Below are positions 55,189 to 62,362 of a stretch of 64,000 bases of DNA, in pieces. Source of the stretch: Eubacteriales bacterium (GTDB lineage Bacteria; Bacillota; Clostridia; Eubacteriales; Anaerofustaceae); NCBI GenBank assembly GCA_024685545.1, contig JAIKVR010000066.1, positions 38,764-102,763 on the forward strand, written 5' to 3'. Position 1 is the first letter of the stretch. Every line of letters begins with the position of its first letter. The position numbers and the translations under genes were made by a program. The notes beneath the pieces were generated by a model. It searched no databases. It worked only from the letters and a program-made list of their open reading frames with translations, and was not told where the DNA came from.

Positions 55189-55803
55189 TTGAATGTCAGC
55201 AACGAGAAGAAGGACGCCGTTATATATATCCACGGCAAAGGCGGCAGTGCTAAAGAGAGCGAACATTACGCGCCTCTTTTTCCTGACAGCGAGGTGATCG
55301 GTCTGGATTACAGGTCATTTACTCCGTGGGCGACAGGGGAAGGGATCCGAGAAGCTGTCATAGAGCTGCAGGATGCATATAAAAACATCACACTGATCGC
55401 TAACAGCATCGGCGCATATTTCAGCATGAGCGCAGGGATTGACACACTGCTTCGCAAGGCGTATTTCATCTCTCCAATCGTCGATATGGAGCGGCTGATC
55501 CGAAACATGATGGTCTGGGCAAATGTGACGGAGGAGGAACTGCACAGTAAAGGGGTGATCCCCACTTCCTTTGGAGAAGACCTCTCCTGGGTGTATCTCT
55601 GCTACGTACGGGAACATCCTGTTTGGTGGAACGTATCGACCGAGATTCTATATGGGAGCGCGGATGAGCTGACCGACTATGAAACGATCGTGGCCTTTGC
55701 GAAAGTACACCGTGCCGGACTGACAATCATGAACGGAGGGGCGCACTGGTTCCACACACCGGAGGAGATGGCCTTTCTGGATGATTGGATCAGGCGGCGA
55801 TAG
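55189..55803 (+). CDS. Alpha/beta hydrolase
   Basis: 204 residues. It begins after a TTG start: MNVSNEKKDAVIYIHGKGGS (oxyanion strand HGKGGS), then the nucleophile elbow ANSIGAYFSM near 83, an acid in LYGSADELTDYET near 150 and the catalytic His in NGGAHWFHTPEE near 184. This is the full serine hydrolase triad in order. The substrate is unknown. The upstream SD is AAGGTGG. It lies 78 bases after the flavoprotein gene. Confidence 0.82.
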   Translation: MNVSNEKKDAVIYIHGKGGSAKESEHYAPLFPDSEVIGLDYRSFTPWATGEGIREAVIELQDAYKNITLIANSIGAYFSMSAGIDTLLRKAYFISPIVDMERLIRNMMVWANVTEEELHSKGVIPTSFGEDLSWVYLCYVREHPVWWNVSTEILYGSADELTDYETIVAFAKVHRAGLTIMNGGAHWFHTPEEMAFLDDWIRRR

Positions 55804-56074
55804 AAGTTGGTCATAAGTCTGGTGATCCTCATTCGTAGGGAACGTGCGTCTTTCAGTTGGCCTAATGCGGGCAGGTTCTCTTTGCTCGAGCAAGGCTTAT
55901 GTTATTTCCTGTCTGCCTTTTGTGAAAAGCTCAGTTACAAAAAGCGCAGTACTATAAGTTATACCGGACGACGAACAGCTTTTGGTCGAATAACATGAAA
56001 AACCTCTTGACTCTCACACTGTGTCAGGCATTATGCTGTACGCGAGCTCAAAATCAGCGACAGGAGGTACCCCT

Positions 56075-56890
56075 ATGCTGAAAATCGGAGAATTCTCAAA
56101 GTTGTCCAGAATCAGTGTCCGAATGCTCCGCCACTATGATGAGATCGGTCTCTTAAAGCCGGCCAAAATCGACCGTTTCACGGATTACCGGTATTACAGA
56201 GAGGATCAGCTGCCGACAGCTGGCCGCATTGCCGCGCTGAAAGAGATAGGCTTCTCTCTTGCAGATATCATCAGGATCCTTGAAGTATATGATGACAGGG
56301 AACAGATGGAGAAGTTTTTCTCTGTTCGCCAGCAGGAACTGGAATCCTTATCAAAAGATACGGAGCACAAACTGACACTTCTGGACGCAGCAAGAAAACA
56401 GCTGAGAAAGGAAGAGGATATGAGTTATAACGTTTCCATCAAGACTATTCCCGAGCGCTATGCAGCTACTGCCCAAATGACGATCCCGCGTTATGAAGAC
56501 GAAGGGATAATATGGGAAAAGATTACAGAAGAGACCTCGAAGATGGGCATCTTGGAAGATGATCTCTGCCTGTGTGCGGTGACTTACCTTGACGGTGAAT
56601 ATAAAGAAGAGAATGTGGAAATGATGGCCTGGAAGACTGTCAGGGGAAGCTATCCGGATACGGAGCATGTGAAGTTCCGCACGCTTCCGGAGGTTACGGT
56701 GGCCAGCTGCACCTACCAGGGCAGCTACTCCCAGATCACAGACGTCTATACTGCGGTTATCGCATGGATGGATGCAAACGGCTATGAGCCCGCTGAACCT
56801 ATGTTCAACATCTACCATGTCAGCCCGCATGAAACGCAGAACCCGGACGAATTCGTAACGGAGATATGCTACCCGATAAAAAAGAAATAA
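56075..56890 (+). CDS. MerR family regulator with effector-binding domain
   Basis: 271 residues. N-terminal winged helix: MLKIGEFSKLSRISVRMLRH, YDEIGLLKPAKID and YRYYREDQLP, then a coiled coil near 80-120. From about residue 125 a GyrI-like effector-binding domain (SIKTIPERYAATAQMTIPRY) as in BmrR/TipA-type activators that sense drugs. The start at 56075 has AGGAGG, 7 bases upstream; an 18-codon extension is unlikely. A stand-alone protein of the same effector fold is encoded 100 bases downstream. Confidence 0.9.
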   Translation: MLKIGEFSKLSRISVRMLRHYDEIGLLKPAKIDRFTDYRYYREDQLPTAGRIAALKEIGFSLADIIRILEVYDDREQMEKFFSVRQQELESLSKDTEHKLTLLDAARKQLRKEEDMSYNVSIKTIPERYAATAQMTIPRYEDEGIIWEKITEETSKMGILEDDLCLCAVTYLDGEYKEENVEMMAWKTVRGSYPDTEHVKFRTLPEVTVASCTYQGSYSQITDVYTAVIAWMDANGYEPAEPMFNIYHVSPHETQNPDEFVTEICYPIKKK

Positions 56891-56991
56891 TCGTTTCTGT
56901 GGTCTTTGACCTTGATATTCCAAAGTCCGAGACGTCCGCCAATACTGACGGACTCATCAGGCCGGGAACGATGAATAAGGAGGATATCCCG

Positions 56992-57624
56992 ATGGCTTTC
57001 GATTTCAAAAAAGAGTACAAGGAGTTTTACATGCCGAAGAACAAACCCGGCATCATTACGGTTCCGCCCATGAATTACATCGCTGTCCGCGGGCAGGGCG
57101 ACCCCAATCAGGAGGATGGAGAGTACAAACTGGCGATCGAATTGCTGTACGGCATCTCTTATACCATAAAGATGAGCAAAAAGGGCGACCGCCGTATCGA
57201 AGGTTATTTTGATTTCGTCGTCCCTCCGCTCGAAGGCTTTTGGTGGCAGGACGGTGTTCAGGGCGTTGACTATGCACATAAGGATGACTTCCGGTGGATC
57301 TCAGTGATCCGCCTTCCGGATTTCGTTACCGCAGATGATTTCGCATGGGCAGTTGAGGAAGCGACAAGGAAAAAGAAGACCGATTTCTCCAAGGCAGAGT
57401 TCATGACCTATGACGAAGGACTGTGCGTCCAATGCATGCACCTGGGTCCTTATGATGATGAGCCAGCGACTGTAGCCATGATGCATGAATACATGGAAGG
57501 ACAGGGCTGCGTTCTGGACATAACCGAGCAGCGGATGCACCATGAGATCTATCTGAGCGACGCCAGGAAAACAGCCCCTGAGAAGCTGAAAACAGTTATT
57601 CGGCATCCGATCAGGAAAGGCTGA
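56992..57624 (+). CDS. GyrI-like small-molecule-binding protein
   Basis: 210 residues. MAFDFKKEYKEFYMPKNKPG, then ITVPPMNYIAVRGQGDPNQ and YKLAIELLYGISYTIKMSK: the GyrI-like/SOUL-type fold with a duplicated beta-alpha module. Near 140-160 the segment CVQCMHLGPYDDEPATVAMM matches the second module. Such proteins bind hydrophobic compounds, and some hydrolyse cyclopropanoids. The start at 56992 is preceded by AAGGAGG at 8 bases; a longer open frame upstream overlaps the MerR stop and is rejected. Confidence 0.85.
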   Translation: MAFDFKKEYKEFYMPKNKPGIITVPPMNYIAVRGQGDPNQEDGEYKLAIELLYGISYTIKMSKKGDRRIEGYFDFVVPPLEGFWWQDGVQGVDYAHKDDFRWISVIRLPDFVTADDFAWAVEEATRKKKTDFSKAEFMTYDEGLCVQCMHLGPYDDEPATVAMMHEYMEGQGCVLDITEQRMHHEIYLSDARKTAPEKLKTVIRHPIRKG

Positions 57625-57676
57625 GAGCCCGCCTTAGAATCCGAACAGGGACAACCAGGGCTGAAGATGATAAGGA

Positions 57677-57724
57677 AATACCGTTCTGCTTCTGAATACC
57701 ATAGCAGAACGGTATTCTTTTTTT
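57677..57724 (+). terminator. Terminator of the accessory block
   Basis: AATACCGTTCTGCT and AGCAGAACGGTATT form a 14-bp perfect stem, followed by CTTTTTTT. Confidence 0.92.
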
Positions 57725-57807
57725 CCGATACTCAATGTCCATACAAGGACGATTCCAGATCAAATCTTTCTTATGGTCGTTTTCCGTTTTCGTGGGAATG
57801 TCCTTTG

Positions 57808-59193
57808 CTAAACGGCACTTCCGTCTTTTCTGATGCTATTTTCGGCGATCTTCATCATGATCGCGCATTCGATCCTTTTTTTAAAGAGTATGCAGCCGTA
57901 TTCATAGATTCCCAGAATGTCCCCGGTAGCATGGAAAGCATTTGCCGCGCATCCGCCTGAGCAATAAAGCTTTGCCCAGCAGTCCCTGCAGCCTTCTCTG
58001 GAATACGCACTGCAGGCTGCGAATCTGTCGCGCAGCGCAGTGTTGGTTATCCCGTTATAGATATCTCCCATTTTGTAGCCCTCTTCACCGACAAACTGAT
58101 GGCACGGGTAGAGATCTCCCGTGGGGGTGACCGCCAGATACTCGGTCCCGGAGCCGCATCCTTTGAGCCTTTTATATATGCACGGACCACCTGTCAGATC
58201 GAGAATATAGTGATAGAAGGTGATCGGGTGCCCTTCCTTCTTTCTTCTGAGCATCTCTTCTGCAAGAAGCTCGTACTGTTCCAATACGATGGGCAGGTCT
58301 TCTTTTGTCAGGGCAGCTTCATCGTCGGGTGCGCATACCACCGGTTCCATGCTCAGCTCGGTAAACCCGAGGTCAGCCATGTGCATGATATCCTTAAAGA
58401 AGTCCGAATTGGCGTGAGTGAAGGTCCCGCGCATATAATAGCTTTTGTCCCCGCGCTCCTTCACGAATTTCTGGAATTTTGGAACGATCTTATCGTAGCT
58501 TCCGTGCCCGGCATAATCTACCCTCTTCGCGTCGTGGATCTCTTTGCGCCCATCCAGACTCAGAACAACGTTGGTAAATTCCCTGTTGGAAAAATCTATC
58601 ACGTCATCGTCGATGAGTACTCCGTTGGTTGTGAGCGTAAAACGGAAATTCTTGCCGTGCTTTTCTTCAAGGCTCCTCGCGTAAGCCACGGTGTCCTTGC
58701 AGACCTGCCAGTTCATCAAAGGCTCCCCTCCGAAGAAGTCCACTTCCAGGTTGCGCTGCGTTCCGGAATTGGAGACAAGGAAATCAATAGCTTTCTTTGC
58801 CTTTTCCAGGCTCATGACCGCCCTTTCACCATGGTAACGTCCCTGGGAAGCAAAGCAGTAGGAGCAATTGAGATTGCAGGTATGGGCCACATGCAGGCAC
58901 AGGGCTTTGACGTGGCTCTTCCTGTCGACGGCTCGCTGGGCAAGCTTGCCGTAGGGGTCCTCGGTGAACAGCTTGCCACCAGTCTTCAGCTCCTCCACCT
59001 CTTCCAGACACTCTTCTATCTCCGAAACAGGGATATCGGGGTGCTTTTCGGCCATGATGGCAACGATCTCTTCCCTGGAATGCCCTTCGTAAAGCGATAT
59101 CACGTCATATGCAGCCTCGTCCACGTTCAGGACGCTGCCGGAGTAGGTGTCCAGGACGATATTGTATCCGTTCAGTTTGTATTGATGTATCAT
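57808..59193 (-). CDS. scfB: SCIFF peptide radical SAM maturase
   Basis: 461 residues. It installs thioether cross-links in the SCIFF peptide encoded just upstream. The N-terminal RiPP-recognition part begins IHQYKLNGYNIVLDTYSGSV. The radical SAM cluster motif HTCNLNCSYCFASQG lies near 105, FFGGEPLMNW near 150 and LTTNGVLID near 190. The SPASM region near 370-440 has CGSGTEYLAVTPTGDLYPC, then EGCRDCWAKLYCSGGCAAN and a final GCILFKKRIECA, giving the Cys set for two more [4Fe-4S] clusters. SD GAGGGGAT. It is separated from scfA by an attenuator-like terminator. Confidence 0.95.
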   Translation of the reverse strand: MIHQYKLNGYNIVLDTYSGSVLNVDEAAYDVISLYEGHSREEIVAIMAEKHPDIPVSEIEECLEEVEELKTGGKLFTEDPYGKLAQRAVDRKSHVKALCLHVAHTCNLNCSYCFASQGRYHGERAVMSLEKAKKAIDFLVSNSGTQRNLEVDFFGGEPLMNWQVCKDTVAYARSLEEKHGKNFRFTLTTNGVLIDDDVIDFSNREFTNVVLSLDGRKEIHDAKRVDYAGHGSYDKIVPKFQKFVKERGDKSYYMRGTFTHANSDFFKDIMHMADLGFTELSMEPVVCAPDDEAALTKEDLPIVLEQYELLAEEMLRRKKEGHPITFYHYILDLTGGPCIYKRLKGCGSGTEYLAVTPTGDLYPCHQFVGEEGYKMGDIYNGITNTALRDRFAACSAYSREGCRDCWAKLYCSGGCAANAFHATGDILGIYEYGCILFKKRIECAIMMKIAENSIRKDGSAV

Positions 59194-59208
59194 TCTATCC
59201 CCTCAACT

Positions 59209-59234
59209 AAAAAATGCTGCCGGTACGGCAGCAT
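59209..59234 (-). terminator. Attenuating terminator between scfA and scfB
   Basis: On the minus strand ATGCTGCCG pairs with CGGCAGCAT across TAC, and TTTTTAG follows. It lies 11 bases after the scfA stop and before the scfB SD, so most transcripts would carry only the peptide gene. Confidence 0.85.
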
Positions 59235-59245
59235 GAAAAGCCAGG

Positions 59246-59392
59246 TTATTTCTTCGCTTTTTCGCACTGCTGGTTAGCCACCCCGCAGGATGTCTTGCAC
59301 GCGGATTGGCAGGATGTCTGGCATTCGCCGCAGCCGCCGGTCTTCTCAGAGTGCTTCAGATCGATAACTTCTATAGCTTCGATGTGCTTCAT
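59246..59392 (-). CDS. scfA: SCIFF ranthipeptide precursor (six cysteines in forty-five)
   Basis: 48 residues. MKHIEAIEVIDLKHSEKTGG is the leader, and six Cys follow at 21, 24, 28, 32, 36 and 43 (CGECQTSCQSAC, then KTSCGVANQQC). Length, leader and Cys spacing match the SCIFF family found across Clostridia. SCIFF peptides are cross-linked by the adjacent radical SAM enzyme. In the studied peptides Cys32 is joined to Thr37; here residue 37 is Gly, so another residue (such as Thr34) or a Gly alpha-carbon would have to be used. SD AAGGAGAG, 6 bases before the ATG. A near-perfect promoter precedes it. Confidence 0.95.
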   Translation of the reverse strand: MKHIEAIEVIDLKHSEKTGGCGECQTSCQSACKTSCGVANQQCEKAKK

Positions 59393-59432
59393 ATCTTACT
59401 CTCCTTTTTGACACGCCTAAAGCGCTTTTATA

Positions 59433-59461
59433 AGTATATAATAGATTTTGTTTCTTGTCAA
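59433..59461 (-). promoter_or_regulatory. Sigma-A promoter of scfA
   Basis: On the minus strand TTGACA (59461-59456), 17 bases and TATACT (59438-59433). The -35 box overlaps the TGA of the leucine-rich-repeat frame. A 10-bp palindrome, AAAGCGCTTT (59419-59428), lies at the expected transcription start and could be an operator. Confidence 0.85.
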
Positions 59462-60570
59462 TCCTCGCCTCCTTCAGCAGGCTCGGGCTCTGTGCTGACC
59501 GCACTTCCAAAGAAAGCATCAGGAGCTATCGATCTTATGATATCTGCCTGAGCGCTGTCTGCGATCCTGTCGCATCCTGTGAAGGCTTGCCGGCCTATCT
59601 CAGCTAAGTTCTCTCCCAATCTCAGCGTTTCCAGCGCGCTGCAGCCTTCGAACCCGCCTCTTCCTATACGGACGAGCGAATCCGGAAGGATTGCTTCCTT
59701 CAGATTAAGGCAATATGCAAAAGCAAATGATCCGATGGATATTAGCCCTTCAGGAAAGTTGATCCCCTTTAATGAAGCACAGGCCCCGAAAGAAGCGAGC
59801 CCGATGCGCTCCACCGTACCCGGAAGGGTGACTTTTTCTATGACAGTGTTTTCTGCGAAAGCCCCATCGTCAATCGCCCGGATACGATCGGGAACTGTAA
59901 CTTCCTTCCCATCCCCGAAATAATGTACAAAAACATCGTTTATGATGAGAAAGCCGTTATCGTCGGCAAGCGAGTCCTGATGGCGGAAAAGCTCGCATGC
60001 GGCGCGGGTAAGATTCTTTGGAACGCTGACGCTCTTTATACCGAAATCTCCGGCGAACACGTCGTCGGCGATCTGTTTTATTTTTTCGTTAAAGACCACA
60101 ATGGATACTGCAGGGCAGTTTGCGAATGCCCTGGGATCCACTATACGTGCTTCGGCGGGAAACCTCACCGCAGTTATGGCGGAGCAGCCTTCGAAAGCGC
60201 TCCTGCCGATGCCTATGCAGCCTTCGGGTATAGACAATCCTGACAGCTTTATGCAGCCTGAGAAGCATTCATCCTCGATGACGCTGATATTCTCCGAAAA
60301 CTTCACGGTCGAAAGCTCCGCGCAGTTCCTGAATGCCTTTCTGCCTAGGTAAGTAAGTGACGAAGGCAGATCGGCCTTTCTCAGCAGGGAGCACCCCTCA
60401 AAGGCGCTTTCTTCGATCCGCCTGATACCTTCATGGAAAACGATATCGGTTAGCTGTTTGTTATCCTTGAAAGCTTCCCTGCCTATAATGGCGGCCTCCT
60501 CGGGGACAACGACCCTTTTGGCGTGTCCGGTATACGAGATGAGTACGCCTTCCGCTATATTGAATCTTCT
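59458..60570 (-). CDS. Leucine-rich-repeat (LRR_5/BspA type) protein with no visible start codon
   Basis: About 370 codons with some twelve LRR_5 repeats of the form I-x3-AF-x2-C-x2-L, such as REAFKDNKQLTDIVFHEGI, ESAFEGCSLL, KAFRNCAEL and GGFEGCSALETLRLGENL. The first repeats begin immediately after the metK stop; the family-like opening [15 protein letters not shown] lies at 60570-60526. No ATG, GTG or TTG exists in this frame between an upstream TGA inside metK and the GTG at 60306, which lies four repeats into the protein. Entry may therefore need a +1 slip at the metK stop (CTC TTT TAG A), an unusual start codon, or the gene is truncated. There is no signal peptide. Confidence 0.6.
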   Translation of the reverse strand, partial: RRFNIAEGVLISYTGHAKRVVVPEEAAIIGREAFKDNKQLTDIVFHEGIRRIEESAFEGCSLLRKADLPSSLTYLGRKAFRNCAELSTVKFSENISVIEDECFSGCIKLSGLSIPEGCIGIGRSAFEGCSAITAVRFPAEARIVDPRAFANCPAVSIVVFNEKIKQIADDVFAGDFGIKSVSVPKNLTRAACELFRHQDSLADDNGFLIINDVFVHYFGDGKEVTVPDRIRAIDDGAFAENTVIEKVTLPGTVERIGLASFGACASLKGINFPEGLISIGSFAFAYCLNLKEAILPDSLVRIGRGGFEGCSALETLRLGENLAEIGRQAFTGCDRIADSAQADIIRSIAPDAFFGSAVSTEPEPAEGGED

Positions 60571-61723
60571 AAAAGAGGTTTTCGTTAATCTCCTCCCAGG
60601 GGAATGTGATGTCTGTGCGTCCGAAATGTCCGTAGGCGGAAGTGGCGGAGTATATCGGGCGTTTCAGATCAAAGAGGTCAATGATGGCGTCCGGACGGAA
60701 ATCGAATTTCTCCGCAGCCAGCTGAGCCAGCTTGTCATCGCCGTATTTACCGGTACCGGAGGTGTTTATGGCTATCGATACAGGGCGCGCCACTCCTATC
60801 GCATAGGCCACCTGGATCTCGCACTGACGGGCAAGCCCTGCGGCTACTATATTCTTGGCGGCATATCTTGCCATGTACGCGGCGCTGCGGTCCACCTTGC
60901 TGGGGTCCTTGCCGGAGAATGCTCCTCCGCCGTGGCGGGCATAGCCGCCGTAAGTATCCACGATTATCTTGCGGCCGGTCAGCCCGCTGTCTCCTTTGGG
61001 CCCGCCTTCCACGAATCTTCCGGTGGGATTTACGTAGATCTTTAGCTTGTCATCCAAAAGATCTCCCGGCAGAGTCGGCATGATTACCTTTTCGATGATG
61101 TCTCGCTCTATTTGATCGTGCTCCGCTTCCGGCTTATGCTGGGCGCTGACGACTACGGTGTCTATCCTGATCGGTTTATCACCGTCGTATTCCACCGTCA
61201 CCTGGGTCTTGCCGTCCGGGCGGAGATAATCGAGCACGCCGTCCTTGCGGACCTTCGCCAGGCGCTTTGCCAGAGAGTGAGCATAAAATATCGGAGCGGG
61301 CATAAGGGTCTCAGTCTGATCGCAGGCGAAGCCGAACATGAGTCCCTGGTCGCCGGCTCCGTGGCCGTCGTTGGTGCCGGAAAGCTTTTCTTCCAGCGAC
61401 CTGTCCACTCCCAGGGCGATATCAGGGCTCTGCTCGTCGATGGAGATCATGATACCACAGGTTTCGGCGTCGAAGCCGTACTTGGCCCTTGTATATCCTA
61501 TCTCCCTGATGGTATCCCTAGCTGTCTTGTTTATATCCACGTAGCATTCCGTCGTGATCTCTCCGACTATGAGCACAAGGCCTGTTGTTGCAATGCATTC
61601 GCATGCAACGCGGGAATTTTTGTCTCCCCTGAGCATTTCATCCAGAACAGCGTCGCTGATAGCGTCGCAGAGTTTATCCGGATGTCCTTCGGTAACGGAT
61701 TCGGAAGTGAACAGATGTCTCAT
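60569..61723 (-). CDS. metK: S-adenosylmethionine synthetase
   Basis: 384 residues. It makes SAM from methionine and ATP. Signatures: [20 protein letters not shown] near 10, the [17 protein letters not shown] hexapeptide region near 118 and [19 protein letters not shown] near 260. The C-terminus [11 protein letters not shown] is normal. SD AAGGAGAT. The last codons CTC TTT TAG A form a slippery stop that joins it in +1 to the leucine-rich-repeat frame. No SAM riboswitch was recognised in the 102-base leader. It supplies the cofactor of ScfB, though the link by position may be chance. Confidence 0.96.
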   Translation of the reverse strand: MRHLFTSESVTEGHPDKLCDAISDAVLDEMLRGDKNSRVACECIATTGLVLIVGEITTECYVDINKTARDTIREIGYTRAKYGFDAETCGIMISIDEQSPDIALGVDRSLEEKLSGTNDGHGAGDQGLMFGFACDQTETLMPAPIFYAHSLAKRLAKVRKDGVLDYLRPDGKTQVTVEYDGDKPIRIDTVVVSAQHKPEAEHDQIERDIIEKVIMPTLPGDLLDDKLKIYVNPTGRFVEGGPKGDSGLTGRKIIVDTYGGYARHGGGAFSGKDPSKVDRSAAYMARYAAKNIVAAGLARQCEIQVAYAIGVARPVSIAINTSGTGKYGDDKLAQLAAEKFDFRPDAIIDLFDLKRPIYSATSAYGHFGRTDITFPWEEINENLF

Positions 61724-61825
61724 TGGTATCTCCTTATACTTTTAATATGCTAATTATCTGATATCCCTGGGTCAGAAGGACTGATCCCTCATTAATTCAT
61801 CGTTTTGCGGCAGATATATTACCGC

Positions 61826-62272
61826 TCAGTTTCGCACGGTCTCCTTCTCCTCGTTCCAGGCTTTCTCCGAAAGGTACACGTAATGGTATATGTCCCCGTT
61901 GGCGTCGGTCATGATGAGGTGGAAATCACCGCTGGCTTCATCCACATTGAATTCATAAGTGGTCGATGTATCCCCGACTGTCATCGTGAGGGTGCCGTTT
62001 CCCCCTGTAACCTTCAGGCTTTTGGTCGTCTCGCTCATCGTGCCGTCCATATTGTCGAAGTATTCGGTGTATACGCCAGAGAAGTCCTCTTTTATCTCCA
62101 TCTTCACGCTACCCGATTCTACCGGCTTTGTATTGATGTATACGCTGTCCAGATACCAGATGCCTACCGTTGCGGAAAGCTCCTTTGAGTGCTCCTTATA
62201 TGCGGCGCATCCGGATAAAAGCAGTACAAGGCATATGAAAGCGGCAAGGGCCGCAGCGATTTTCTTTTTCAT
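61826..62272 (-). CDS. Small lipoprotein of unknown function
   Basis: 148 residues. Signal peptide MKKKIAAALAAFICLVLLLSGC with a good lipobox (L-S-G-C, lipidated Cys22). The mature part, about 125 residues, is a beta-rich domain (GIWYLDSVYINTKPVESG, MEIKEDFSGVYTEYFDNMDG, GNGTLTMTVGDTSTTYEF, FHLIMTDANGDIYHYVYLS), like lipocalin-type or DUF5640-like secreted domains of Clostridia. SD GGAGGG, 3-4 bases before the ATG. No function is known. Confidence 0.75.
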   Translation of the reverse strand: MKKKIAAALAAFICLVLLLSGCAAYKEHSKELSATVGIWYLDSVYINTKPVESGSVKMEIKEDFSGVYTEYFDNMDGTMSETTKSLKVTGGNGTLTMTVGDTSTTYEFNVDEASGDFHLIMTDANGDIYHYVYLSEKAWNEEKETVRN

Positions 62273-62362
62273 GATCCCTCCGTAATGAACAGACTATATC
62301 GGATTATAGCAAAGTTGCAGGCACGTTAGCACCTGTAAGCTTGTTTTTATGAAATATTAATT

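Noticed and set aside
56866..56991. Upstream extension of the GyrI-like gene overlapping the MerR stop
   Set aside because: No SD precedes it, and a strong AAGGAGG lies just before the ATG at 56992.
58099..59277. Long open frame (392 codons) on the plus strand opposite scfB
   Set aside because: It covers scfB antisense and would also overlap scfA and its attenuator; it is a composition artefact.
61724..61825. Possible SAM riboswitch before metK
   Set aside because: The 102-base leader shows only a small GGATCAG/CTGACCC hairpin and none of the SAM-I or SAM-II core motifs I could recognise.
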